Made by a program: the position numbers and the translations under genes. The notes beneath the pieces are model-generated. The model made no database searches. It had not been told where the DNA came from and saw only the letters and a program-made list of their open reading frames with translations. Below are positions 1 to 11,900 of a stretch of DNA of 64,000 nucleotides, piece after piece. The DNA is taken from positions 438,314,639 through 438,378,638 of the forward strand of contig JAQMRL010000001.1 in the NCBI GenBank assembly GCA_035578175.1, in the 5' to 3' direction. The number at the start of each line of letters is the position of its first letter. Position 1 is the stretch's first letter. This stretch comes from Catonia carolina (Eukaryota > Arthropoda > Insecta > Hemiptera > Achilidae).

Positions 1-885
1 ATGTTGTTAATTATTTTTTGTCCCTAAAAATGTTTGTTTACTGTAATTTTTTAAAATTAGTACATACAATGTATTTAGAAAAAAGAAACATAAAAATATT
101 TTTTCTTGATTTGGGACTGAAGTTTTCTCAACTTAAGTTTGTCACAAAGCAAAGTGTGTGCTTTACAAATTTAAGCATATGCTTTACTTTACAAAGTGCG
201 TATTTACAAATTTAAGCGTGTGCTTTACTTTACAAAGCGCGTACTTCCTGTGCTCTACAAATTTTATCTTTAATGTTATCACATTACAAGAAATTTACTT
301 AACGTTAACAAAAAAGAATGAAAAAAAATTTCATCCAATGTGCGCGGATAATCCGCAAAGCAGATAATTGGGAGTTGACTGTATTTTAAATGGAAATTTC
401 CAAATAAAACATTTATTTAGAATCATTCACTTTGATTTAGTGAAATGTAGCGAATAAAATCATAGTTTGATGACACGTTAGAAGCAGTGAACATGTGAAC
501 ACTTTTGCAATCACCCAATAAGCTGCTAGCTTAAACCAGCTGATCACTCGAAGAATTGCTAGCTCATGCTTGCAGTTCTGTAACCACTGCCTTATTAGTG
601 ATAAATAGAACATAATATGTACATTGATACTAAAAATTATTGCACTAATAAAACAAAATATTTTAATTAAAGAGAAAGCTTTTTAAACAGCTTCTAAGAG
701 GGTTGAAGTGGAAGACAAAGTAGATTATACTTGGTTCATAATAAGGAACCTAGAAGCCAAGAGGTACAACTGACTAAAATTAAGTTAGTCTGTAAGGTAA
801 GATGGTAAGTGATTAAAAGATAAGCGAGATATTTACGTTTAACGTTAAACTTGTTCATTAAAATGTGTACGCTAATTTTAGCAAA
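1..885. other. No gene seen; short tandem repeat
   Basis: AT-rich DNA downstream of the Hmgcr stop. At about 165-255 a 41-bp unit beginning acaaatttaagc is repeated roughly twice. Around 340-385 the sequence resembles the end of a pogo/Tigger-type element (ggataatccgc, gttgactgta). I see nothing coding. Confidence 0.5.
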
Positions 886-887
886 TA

Positions 888-1188
888 ACCCACCAGGCTG
901 GTCTAGAGGTAAAGTCGTCGCCAAGATCAGCTGTTTAACAGCTGATTTTCGGAGACGAAGGTTCCTGGTTCAAATCCTAGTAAAGGTAGTTACTTTTATA
1001 CAGATTTGAATGCTAGACAGTGGTTACCGGTGTACTTTGATGGCTGGGGCTCAATTAACCAAACTCTCTCAGTCTGTGAAAGACTACACCTCATATACAC
1101 GTCATACATATCATCCTCATCTCATTGGGTCATGGGGTTGCTTATTGTTCTGAATTGAACAGATTGCAATGTACAGACATTAGGGATA
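888..1188 (+). mobile_element. SINE-B copy (tRNA-derived)
   Basis: The head has an A-box-like tggtctagaggtaaag and a B-box ggttcaaatcc, then a body shared by all copies (gtgtactttgatggctgggg, ctcatctcattgggtcatgg) and the tail agattgcaatgtac. SINE-A follows directly. The tRNA-like boxes and dispersed copies in both orientations support a SINE. Confidence 0.8.
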
Positions 1189-1193
1189 AAAAT

Positions 1194-1365
1194 GCCGACC
1201 GCATTGGCGTAGTTGGTAACGTGCTCGCCTCTCATCATGCGGTCTTGGGTTTGAATCCCATTCAGGCACGGCATATTTTCATATGTTACAAAAATCATTT
1301 CATCCTTCACCGTCTGCATTAGCAGTAATTGCAGAACAGTCGGACGTTAAACAAAAAAAAAAAAA
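1194..1365 (+). mobile_element. SINE-A copy (tRNA-derived)
   Basis: The head resembles a tRNA (ggcgtagttggtaac; B-box ggtttgaatccc). The body is catccttcaccgtctgcatt and the end gcagaacagtcggacg, followed by an A-run. It abuts a SINE-B copy in the same orientation. Confidence 0.85.
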
Positions 1366-2083
1366 GGGATAAAAAAACTTATGAAAAACCAAAATTGTCA
1401 CCCGTACTCCTCCTTGGCTTCTATGGTCCTCGAATGTGCTACCAAATTTTGTAGGATGAATCTAGAAAAATGTGTATACTGACAAGGCAGACTAACCTTT
1501 TTATTTTCAAATGATTTAACTTCGTTGTTAAAATTTTCTCTTTCTCATGTTTACGTAAGTCTTATTTGTTAATTATTCATTAATAAAGCTTGGTTTCTTT
1601 TATAAAAGTAAACTGTAATTTATTAAACCCTTCTCAACCTATACAATATTATACTTGGTTTTTTGTAAATTCTTAAAGGTTTAACAACAAATTTCTTAAA
1701 ACTGATTAAACACATGTTAATATAGATTTATGTTTTTTTTTTTTTTAGTTAAATTCGATGATTTGGTCAATTCACCCTTTGAATACACAAACAAGAAACG
1801 ATCAATACTAAAGTATATATTGCTTGAGTCCCAGCTCCGTGTAGTTGTTGTGGAATGGAGTGCGTGCGTTGTTATAGTAGTGGGAGAATAAATGAGTTAG
1901 TAGTGTTTCGCAGCTGATGCATTTGTAGTGGTAGTGTGAACAAACTAGACTAAAAAAAATATTATCATCCGGCGCATTAATTTAACAAATACTTACCGGG
2001 TTATTAATTTGGTCGGATTCATAATATTTTACTTACCAATTCATATCAAAATATGTAAATAAATAAATGTAATAAATACAAAA

Positions 2084-2408
2084 TCCACCGGGTTGGTCTA
2101 GAGGTAAAGTCGTCACCAAAATCAGCTGTTTAACAGCTGATTTTCGGAGACGAAGGTTACTGGTTCAAATCCTAGTAAAGGTAGTTACTTTTATACGGAT
2201 TTGAATACTAGACAGTGGTTACCGGTGTACTTTGATGGTTGGGGTTTAATTAACCATATTCTCTCAGGAATGATCGGCCTGGGTCTGTACAAGACTACAT
2301 CTCATTTACACGTCATACATAATTATCATCCTCATCTGATTGGGTCATGGGGTTGCTTATTGTTCTCAATTGAACAGATTGCAACGTACTCAAATTAGGA
2401 ATAAAAAT
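2084..2408 (+). mobile_element. SINE-B copy, nearly full length
   Basis: It runs from ccaccgggttggtctagagg through the B-box ggttcaaatcc and the shared body to cgtactcaaattaggaata, and is one of the longest SINE-B copies here. The palindrome cagctgtttaacagctg lies between the A and B boxes. Confidence 0.85.
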
Positions 2409-2760
2409 AAATATAAACAAATATGTTAAATATGGAAAGTTTGAAAACGAATGTTTCGTATCAGAGTAATACAACAATTGTTCTCCCAGCATGCGTCACT
2501 CATTCATTATACCTCACCCGTACCCTTCACCCCCCCCCCCCACAACTACACACAGCTTGGAACCGCACAATATATAAAGACTTTTGATAACAATAGACAA
2601 AAACCAGACGTGAAACTAAAATAAGCTAAGTAACCCATGCATAACATGTTTATAAAATGACATATCAACAGTTGTTAACACAAAATGGATGTTGCACAAA
2701 AAAAAACATCGTATAAACTACAAAGAAAAAATTACAATAGTTATACAATAAAATAACGAC

Positions 2761-2809
<49 letters not shown>

Positions 2810-3228
2810 GACTCAGTTCAAAATTTCAAGTACAATTTTAGCAAATACTTATACAATTATAATTATAATAATTAAGGTAATTATTTTTAATTAATTAATT
2901 AGTTTATTTATTTATTAAATGCCTTTGAAATATTATTGTCAAACATTACAATGTGTTAGGCTATAATTTGTTTTCTATTCTACATGACATGATGTCTAAT
3001 CAAAACAAAATCATATTGGCTATGGTTGGCTGAATTCTTCAATGAAGGGAGCATTTTATATTATAATCGAAAGACATCATGTATAAAATATAAATGAAAT
3101 TTATAACATTATTCTAATATAATTATTAATTAATTAATTAATTTATTAACACACTAAGCGCTAATGACAAATTTTCACATCATCATGAACTTTGATAATT
3201 TGTTGATGCATTTTTGCAATTATCAATA
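2409..3228. repeat. AT-rich DNA with an ATA microsatellite
   Basis: About 15 ATA/AAT triplets run at 2762-2807; a C-run lies near 2530-2540 and taat/ttaa repeats near 2880-2925 and 3120-3150. I see nothing coding. Confidence 0.7.
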
Positions 3229-3804
3229 ATTGAATCGGTGAGAGGAAAAAGGGTAATATTCCAAAATCCTTATTTTCGAGAAATTAAAAAAAACTGTTTT
3301 GTGATTTTGTTTTAGGTTTAATGGTAAAATGTTCAATTGGTCATTTGTAGTACTATATTAAAGCTTTTTAATGGTGACTTTAGAATTTGTTTTGATGGGA
3401 TTGATTTTTGATTATTAATATGTTGACTATTCACCTTTTTCTAGATTTAGTACAAGTGAATGGGAAAAATTAAGTTGAAAAAACAATATAATGTGCCAAT
3501 ATGCTACAAAACTTTATTTTAATTTAAAAATAATTAACAGTTACATTTTGAAAATAATAACACAGAAACCAGTGGTCCAACAGCTGTTCGCTATTGAATG
3601 GAAGAAGGGAGATAATATTCCTGGAATATTATCCTTTTTCCACTCTACTAAATTTTTAATGTAGCTTAGCTGCTTTTAGATACAAGGAATATTTTCCCTT
3701 TTATCAACCAATACATGCACCGAAGTAAACTTAACAAAACTGCTGTCTTCATTCAATTTCGCATTTTTTTGGAATATTACCCTTTTTCCACTCACCGATT
3801 CAAT
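3229..3804. mobile_element. Unclassified TIR element (MITE-like)
   Basis: The left end (attgaatcggtgagaggaaa, then aagggtaatattcc) is matched in inverted orientation by the right end (ggaatattaccctttttcca, then ctcaccgattcaat). The inverted repeats are about 38 bp with one clear mismatch. The segment ggaatattatcctttttcca also occurs inside at about 3624-3643. No transposase is visible, so the superfamily is unknown. Confidence 0.7.
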
Positions 3805-5447
3805 TTAGGTACAATGAATGTATTAGAGTATATAAAAACAAAACAAAAATTTTACATTTCAAACAAAGATGAACATTTAATTTCAAATAAACATATCGTA
3901 ACTAATGCAAATAAAAATAATAAATGGAGCCAAAGGCAATCTAGAAAATCTGGGTAATAAACAAAACAAATCCTTAAATAAGCAGACTTACCGTTTATTA
4001 CAATAAAAAATTATGTTTTGTAATAAAATTATATACGTGCTCTTAAATTGATAACGTTTAGTATGAGATACAAGACACGAGTGAACTACTGTGGCTCTTA
4101 TACTTATGCGCACGTAAAGTTTGTCAGGTTAAAACCTTCGTACAATCTGACAACACTGGCAAACATTCTGATTGGTCTAAACCATGGCGTTCTCTATTAC
4201 AGGCGGGAGTACTGGAGTGGGGGTAATGACGTCAGCAGTCTTAATTACTGACCTGGCGCTGTCTACACACTGTCTTATTTGCATATTTTAGTAGGGGAGA
4301 CCGGAGGAATCGCGCCATCCTGGGTTATTCCGCCACCCCATGTATAACTCAAGAGTTGGATATTCCCGGAATAGGTGCTGGAACTTAGCAGACAACGCCA
4401 TAAGCACTATCTGTTGCGTTCACAGTTGAGTGAAAACTAAGTTAGTGCGTAGAACAATTTTAGTTTTTATTGAAAATTTCATCTAATTTTTTGCTTTCAA
4501 AATATTCAGGTATGTAAAAATTGTGTTGATAATAGACTTACAAGAGCATTATATAAGTATAGTGTATTTATTTAGCCACATGTTAACGTTACTAGATCTG
4601 TTTGTTCTGTTTCCTATTCCGTGTGGGTTACCTATGTATTACGCCATGTTGTCAAGTCGGGGTTATGCCGCCATCCTAAGACGGGCTTATGCCGCCATCC
4701 TGGAAAGATGGCGGCTTAAGGAAATAAATCATGTGCAAGAAAATTAACAACTTTAAAATGAATTAAGAAATTTAAAATAGGTAAGGTAAGAGAAGAAAAA
4801 TTTTATTCTATAAACTGTAATTACGTATTTAGATCTAAATAAACAAATTTTTATACATAAATTTATAGTAATCTTATTTATAATCCGTATTCAAAACACA
4901 CACAAAAACAGAGATAGTTAGTGAGGATTCATAATAATATATTATGTACGTATAGCCTATTACAATGTAGGCCTAATGTAATGAATTAGAAACTGGACCT
5001 CTGACGTCACCAGTCAGACTTCTCCCCACCACTGCTATCCCGCCTGTAACTAGAGAACGCCATGGCAGAGCTCATCAACTGTGAAAAGTATTATAGTTAC
5101 GATGTATAGGTACCAGACGAACGAATGTCCCATAGTCGAGTGAGTGAGAGGGAGATATGTGGCATAACTACGTATGCACTCAAAGGTCTTTACCGTTATA
5201 ATCCAAATCTGAAAACATGCTACAGTCGTTATGCATTCTCTCACTCCCACAGCTAGGAGACATTAGTTCATCTGAATAATGTATAAACCATTGTCATTCG
5301 TGGACAGCGCCAGACATGTTAATAAACCGTTAAAATAGGTTAATAAAAAAAAAATTATTCTGACTAATTAATTATTAATTGCATTGTAAATGATAAACAA
5401 ATCTTGATTACAGTAAATTCCAAAATAAAAATCAGTAGCAGTCAATC
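3805..5447. repeat. Dispersed repeat Y and unresolved inverted repeats
   Basis: Segment 4040-4180 is the reverse-strand relative of 41560-41720 (shared gattggtctaaa, gtgaactactgtggctctta). Segments 4180-4230 and 5000-5065 are imperfect inverted copies around gttctctattacaggcggg. The 11-mer gccgccatcct occurs twice near 4670-4700, with a reversed gatggcgg beside it. These look like ends of non-autonomous DNA elements; I could not set boundaries. Confidence 0.45.
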
Positions 5448-5774
5448 TGTGTTGTTTAGGTCATCAGCCTGTAGGCTGGTTTGAATCTGTAGAGGTTTTA
5501 CTAAGTAAAACGAGGAGTGAGGTCGTTTACCATTGCCAACACTCAGTGAGTGGAAAAGTACGCTTATCAGCATGCCAGGCTCTCTGAAAAGCACATATTT
5601 TCCAATCTGCAAATGACACCTTCACTTTATTCAACAACAGGGTCTGGCTGTATAATGAAATTCATTACTTTCAGAGGAGATAACTCTGAATAGTGTCTTT
5701 TACACCTCTACCTCTTCTGTTCTAAAATGATTCAGTCATTTAATTGGCTGACCATGTAATAAGAAACAGAACTA
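5448..5774 (+). mobile_element. Repeat X, left part (split by a mariner)
   Basis: Repeat X reads taggtcatcagcctgtaggc, tggtttgaatctgtagaggt, then tatacagc-type and attggctgaccatgt blocks. It is found at least seven times in the window. It has a B-box-like ggtttgaacct but no certain A-box, so SINE status is not proven. Here it is cut at a TA by the mariner at 5775 and resumes at 6416. Confidence 0.75.
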
Positions 5775-6415
5775 CTGGGTGATTCATTTAAAAGTAGCCC
5801 GCCACTCGAGTAATTTAATTTATAGCCACTCGAGTAATTATCATATGCTGTATTGGCAGCACTGATCACGATGTGATCGACTGGCCTTTATAGTACAATT
5901 TATATTATTATTTAATTATTATATTATAATAGAGTACAATTTTTTCCAGCAAGATGGTGCAACATGTCACACGTCTCGCCAGTCCCTATCTCATATCAAT
6001 CGGGCTTTTCCCATGCGAGTTGTTAGTAAAGATTTGTGGCCTCCTCATTCACCTGATTTGAGTATGTACGATTTTTTTCTATGGGTTATTTAAAAGGAAC
6101 TGTTTACCAAATAAATCCCCGCAGTATACATGAGCTAAAGAATAACATCGTGGCAGCCATTCAAGCTATAGACGTTTCCGTATTGCATCGTGTGTGCATA
6201 AATAACACTGAACGAGCGAAAAAATGTGTAAGCGTTCAAGGACGCCACTTTCAGCATCTACTGTAAAGGTGAAGTTGAAATTTGTATATAAATTTTAAAT
6301 AAATATGTAAAATTAAGTATTAAGTAATTCTATTTATTCATTTACTATATGAATCCAATTGAGTGCCGAAGGCCGCTGTTAAATGCAGCGGGCTACTTTT
6401 AAATGAATCACCCTG
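5775..6415 (+). mobile_element. Internally deleted mariner-like element
   Basis: The terminal inverted repeats are near-perfect (ctgggtgattcatttaaaag and its reverse) and flanked by TA (5773-5774, 6416-6417). The interior keeps only the C-terminal half of a Tc1/mariner-type transposase: [17 protein letters not shown], then WPPHSPDLSMYDFFLWG with one frame break near 6085. The first catalytic Asp region and the DNA-binding domain are gone. It is non-autonomous. Confidence 0.88.
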
Positions 6416-6497
6416 TATTTATTTTAGCCCTGCAACAAACAGATTGAGTGTAAATAATTTGACACTTCACCTGTCTGTTAAGGGCAGAATCAATCTG
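6416..6497 (+). mobile_element. Repeat X, right part
   Basis: It continues repeat X after the mariner (tttattttagccctgcaaca, then cacctgtctgttaagggca). Uninterrupted copies at 31197 and 55180 show the empty site aactatttattttag. Confidence 0.75.
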
Positions 6498-7377
6498 TAT
6501 AAAAATAAAATGATGAAAAATAATCAGTATTGAGAATAAACGGTAAAAATTGATTCTTTGATACAAATTCTTAAATGTTTGATCTTTGGCAAAAAACTAT
6601 AATTTTCTAATATAAAAGATATTAAATATTAATACAATTAGGTAATTTTTGCTTGGGGAAGTAAAAATGGTTTAAATTTTGTTGTTGTATTAAATAATCA
6701 ATTCAACAAATCTTAATTGTATACCGGAGTTTGACAGCTTTTGTTTTTAAACGCATACAGATATCCGAAAAAGGAATGATTACAAATTAATCACTTAAAG
6801 GGTGATGTACACACATCATGAATCATCCAGCAAGGCCTCAAGAACCAGTTACAGTTTACACCTATTACTCTTCGTGTTTACCACCTACAAAGTAAGGAGT
6901 TTGGATGGATGTTTTTCTCGTAAATACAACTTAAGGTATTTGTGACTTCAAAATAAAATGAGTACTGCCCTTTATGTTTCACTCTACGTTAGTCTTTGTC
7001 TTCACCATTCCACAGGATTTCATTAGGCTTCCAAATTTAGTGGTGGTCTCCCGGAAATTACGTTCTGTAGCATGTAGCAATCAGTTTTACAATTACTTAT
7101 TTAGAACAGCTGATTCCTACATTTTATTAGTGCAGACAGATATTTAATTTACGAGTATTCGATATAAAATATTTAATTTACGAGTTCGTATATAAAATTT
7201 AATTTTTCAAAATTTCAATTTGACTAGTCAAAAAACCATAAAATTTAAATATTTAATTAACCATTTATAAAAAGTAGTAACACAAAATTATTTTTAAAAA
7301 CTTATTTTAACATTTCATTTTTTATTTTATTTTATATTAAGATTGAAAAGTTGTAATTTACCACAATGTAAAAATAA
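6498..7377. other. No gene seen
   Basis: AT-rich DNA with simple tttaatt/aaaat runs. There are no open frames with recognisable similarity and no clear repeats. Confidence 0.5.
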
Positions 7378-7507
7378 AGTTTTTTTTGATTTAACGTCCG
7401 ACTGTTCTGCAATTACTGCTAATGTAGACGGTGAAGTATGAAATGATTTTTTGTAACATACGAAAACATGCTGTGCCTGGAATGGGATTCAAACCCAAGA
7501 CCGCTTT
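7378..7507 (-). mobile_element. SINE-A copy, truncated head
   Basis: A T-run, then gatttaacgtccgactgttc and the SINE-A body to gggattcaaacccaagaccg, where similarity stops. The minus-strand 5' head is missing. Confidence 0.75.
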
Positions 7508-7897
7508 AAAAAATAAAGATTGTCTTGAACTAAGCATCAATCTGAACACTTGAGTTTTATTTCACATTATAGTTTAAATAAAAATGATGAAATATATATT
7601 AGCAAGATATTTCAAAAGGGAATAACTGGTACAAGCATTATAATTTAAATTCATGGGTCTGAAACTCAACTTAAAGTATAGTCACATCTTGGATTTTGGT
7701 AACAAACATTTAAATGTGATTATTCCAGTTATCAGTTGTTGTTACTATATTTATTCTATGAAAGGTTGTTCAGTACAACATTATACTTTTTTGAACTTAT
7801 TTTATGTGTTCAGTTTTTAAATAAATAGGTTTCAATAATAATTATAATTAAATTATGTAAAATGATTGGTATTAAAAATGGCGTACCAAAAGAAGGG

Positions 7898-8053
7898 ACT
7901 TTTTTTGGTTTGTACATCTGACTGTTTTGAAATTGCTGCTAATGCAGATGGTGAGAAGGATGATAGATGAAAAAATGCTAGACCTGATCCGAATCGAACT
8001 TGAGATCCCGGCATAGAAGCCAGTTGCGCTAACCACAACGCCAATGGACCGGC
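7898..8053 (-). mobile_element. Divergent SINE-A-like copy
   Basis: The tail side (gactgttttgaaattgctgc, taatgcagatggtg) is SINE-A-like, but the tRNA head differs from the other copies (gcgctaaccacaacgccaat; B-box region cgaatcgaacttgag). It is probably an older or separate subfamily. Confidence 0.65.
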
Positions 8054-8061
8054 TAAAGAAG

Positions 8062-8298
8062 AAGAAGAAGAAGGGATAAGCTAGTTGGAAATATCTTAAG
8101 CCATCCAGGTATTGCTCTTTTAATAATAAAGGATAATATTGAGGGAGTGAATTGTACAGGGAGGGAAAAATTAGAATATTTAAAACAAATTACAAAAATT
8201 TTAGGGTGTTGCAGGTAAGTAGATACAAAACGACTTGAACAAAGTAGAACAGCATGAAACAAGTCAAGAGACTGATGACAAAAAAAAAAAAAAAATGG
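8062..8298 (+). mobile_element. LINE 3' end with poly-A
   Basis: It matches the 3' end of the LINE at 27832-28383: degraded coding (GIALLIIKDNIEGVNCTGRE), then caagtcaagagactgatgac and an A-run at 8280-8295. It is 5'-truncated. Confidence 0.7.
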
Positions 8299-8855
8299 AA
8301 TTTTTTAATACGTATGAAAAAGAAAAATTTAAGTGTCAGTGACAAGATTAATACAAAAAAACCTTAAAGTTAAATTCTTTCAGAACCATACTTATAATTT
8401 TCTAAATTTTTCTCAATAATTAAATGACTTATTTTCTTTAACAGTGTTTGCTACATGAAATTTTTACTGTATAATTTTTGTTAATTTAAAAAAAAATTCG
8501 ATAAACAATATAAAATATTATAATTTGTTTTTAGTTAAAACTTTATAAATATAGTCTAATAATCTTTAGAAAACATAAATCAAACAACCTATTTTAAAAA
8601 TAAAACACGAATAACATTTATTAAAATAAATTATATTTTTTACAGAAAATAATACGTATGTATCACAAAATTTATTTAAAATGGATTTTATAGTGTTGAC
8701 ATAGAGGAATTTACCGTAACCAATTCAATTTTATGACAGATAATAATGCAACTGTAAAATGAATTAAAAAAAAAAAGAATGAAAGGATGAACTAACGAAC
8801 GAATGAAATGAATGCTAAGTAATGGATGGTAAAGTTTGTCATTAATAAATTCTTA
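8299..8855 (-). other. Hmgcr 3' flank, probably including 3' UTR
   Basis: AT-rich sequence downstream of the Hmgcr stop on the minus strand. Several reverse-strand AATAAA-like hexamers occur around 8600-8650 and could serve for polyadenylation. Transcript data would be needed to choose among them. Confidence 0.4.
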
Positions 8856-8964
8856 TCATGATGTTGAAGAATGATTTGCTGGTAACGATAATGATCTAAA
8901 ATCAGTCGGATGATGGTGATGACTTCTCGGATTGCTGCCCATTGTGCTTATATTTGCTGATGAT
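8856..8964 (-). CDS. Hmgcr: Hmgcr exon 14: C-terminus and stop
   Basis: It completes the Arg codon (AG+A) and encodes 35 residues, [20 protein letters not shown] onward, to TGA at 8856-8858. The junction gives HNR-S, placing Ser where vertebrate reductase is phosphorylated by AMPK, right at the start of this exon. The acceptor is tttatag. The tail (HHHH, Ser-rich) is not conserved, as is usual for this end of the protein. The 3' UTR continues below 8856; its end is unclear. Confidence 0.88.
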
Positions 8965-11900
8965 CTATAAAAGAAAAGAAAATAAATCACTCAGGTATAG
9001 ATTAATGATGGGGTGAATCATAGTTACAAATTACAACATACCAGGTTTATCTCTAAAGTAAAGACCACTGCGCTATATTTAGATTGCGTACAATTTGTAT
9101 GCAAATTGGTACATACAGGGTTTGTATAAAAAGTAACCGGACTGCGCTTGTGACACCCAGGTAAAACGTTTGTAAACCGGTTGTTGGTGCTCTAGTGGTG
9201 GTGGGGGATCGAGAGAAGGGGAGCGGGCCCGAGTCAGTTGCTTCTAGACGCTTGGAGGGTTAGCATCGTGTGAGAGCGCAGTGCGTATTCAGTGATCTCA
9301 TCGGAGTGAAAATGGAGCGAACCATCGAGCAACGTGTTAACATCAAATTTTGTGTCAAACTCAAAAAAACGCCTACGGAAACTCTTAAAAATGATCAATG
9401 AGGTTTACAGTGAGCCCAGAACTCAAGTCTTCCAGTGGCACAAGAATTTCCAAGAGGGCCGCGATGACGTCCACGATGAACAGCGCGCCGGACGTCCATC
9501 AACCAGTCACACAGACCCAAATGTGCAAAAAATGCATGATGTGTTGAACACTGACCGTCGTCTGAGCATTCGAGCAATCGCAGAAGAGGTCGGGATCGAT
9601 AAGACTGACCGCCCGGGTTCGCCGAGTCCGTCCGGAGATTGCCGATTCCTGGATCCTCCACCACGACAATGCGCCGTCGCACACCTGTCTGCTTGTTACC
9701 AAGGAATTGGCCAAACACTCGAGAACGACGTTGCCACAGCCTCCCTACAGTCCGGATACGGCACTACCGGACACTTCTTCCTATTCCCCAAGATCAAGAG
9801 AGTACTAAAGGGGACGCGGTTCGGGACTCTAGAAGCTGTTCAACTCGCTACGACAAGGGCTCTAGAAGCTTTACGGGTTAGCGACTTCCAGGGGGCGTTC
9901 AAGGACTGGAAAATCCGATACCAAAGGGTTATCGACTTCAATGGGGGACTACTTCAAAGATTTCTAAAAAAAAAGTGTAGAAATTTTGCCAATAAATATG
10001 TTTTCTAAGTTAAGTCCGGTTACTTTTTATACAAACCCTGTGAATATAAACTGGGTATTTTTTTCATTACACTACATTACGTGATGTTTTTCAAAAAGGG
10101 AATAACTATCGCTGTCCTATCATTATATCTCTTTCACACGCTATATGCACAGCTACCGGCCGGCCAGTATACTTCACATTCTCTACAAAAAAATTCATAG
10201 TAAAGTGGGTTAAAGCAGGGTGTACTCTATTTCCAGGCGATGAAGTAGCTCTCACCAGAGCTCACCACAGTAAAGTCACGTGGCTGTTCAACCCTTAAAT
10301 CAATATTTTCAGTTTACTCAAATACAGACAAACTAGATGACTGAAACTCAGTCCAGATGTTACCTACAAAGCACCTAAAAAATCTACCCCTAAATAATTA
10401 CAAAAGTGTACCCATATGGAGTTGAAAACAGTGTTCAACCCTTAAACCAATATTTTAAGTTCCAGACGAGGTAGATGGTTGAAACTCGGTGGAGGTGTTC
10501 AAATATATATATCAGATTTTTTTGAATCAGAACATCTTAGTTTTAACTTATTTATAACCTTAATTTAAAAATTTGGGTGAAGCTGGGACAGTCAGCTAGG
10601 GATAGTCACTTGAGTCATGAGTTTGCCCTTGTTTGCAACGAGGGGTAAAGAGGGAAAGCATCAGTGCGCATGCTTTAATTTCAGTACGACGAACATAACA
10701 GCTTATACTATACCCAGAGCATATACAGTGTATCGTGGAAACTTTTGTAGGTTAACTATATGAATATAACTGTTTGTTACCGTAAACATAAATGTTAGTT
10801 TCTCGAAAATGTGGGCAGGCTATTCACAGTGCTAAACGAAATCTTATATGCAGTAATGCTGTGAAGTCGAAGCTAAACAAAAATGCCTATTCGTGCCTCT
10901 TAACAAAAGCCATGAGAGAGTGGCTACCTACTGTGATGTTTCTCTTTCTACAATTTGAAAAATAAAGAAGGAAATTAAAGTATTGACACCTGGTAGAAAA
11001 AGGAAACGGTTCGGTAGTTACTAGTGAGACTGACAGTAAAGAAGGCGATTCATTCGTATAAAACTTTGTTCCAATGGAATAAGGTAGCTTAAATTTATAG
11101 TAAATCAAACATTTCTACTCATGTAATTAACCCTTATACTGCCAGGAGACTATTCTGAGTTACTACTGAAAAATGCCAGCCTATTTTTTGCGATTTGTAG
11201 TATGCTATATATCCATCCATAACTTGGCAATTTTTTTGGTACTATATCTTAATAATTTTTTGTTTGTTTTCTTCTTAATGAATTAATCTCGTATGACATT
11301 TACCTTATAACATATTATTTTTTACAATTTAAAAAATATAAAGTTCTACTGAATTACACATTTTTTTGTGTAAATTTACTTTTTAATTTAAAAAAAAAAA
11401 TCACTAAGACAATGTAATTATGTACAATGTCACCAAAAATCATTAAGACTATTGTAAAATATAAAAATATTGCGATGAAAGTTTCGAAAATTCATTTTTA
11501 GTTTCTTTAAACAATATGAAGTTATTCAAACAATATTAATCAATTACACTCGTAACAAAATCTACATTTCCTACTGCATATTATGTGTTATTTTTATAAC
11601 AATTGAGTGAAAAATAAAAATTCTATCATCTTTTTAGACAACGTACGAGGCGTATTTTTAAAGTAAGTACCGTTTGAAAATAAAAAAAAAATAAAAGGAA
11701 ATTTGCAAAAACTAATTTTATTTTCGGAATCTACATACTTTTATCTATTTTTCTACATAGTTTCCAAGTTTTTGTAAACCCTTATCATATCGCACAACTA
11801 AATTTTGGAAACCTTCTTCATAAAAACTTGCCGCCTGCTGTGATAACCAAGAATTCACGGCCGTTTTCAATTCGTCGTCATCGTCATAACGGCTGCCGCC

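Noticed and set aside
1194..1290. tRNA gene candidates at the SINE heads
   Set aside because: A- and B-box-like sequences are present, but the cloverleaf is not complete and the same head is followed by a shared body and A-tail in every copy. They are SINEs.
9395..9718. 107-residue frame on the minus strand
   Set aside because: Shadow of the mariner transposase on the plus strand; no motifs of its own.
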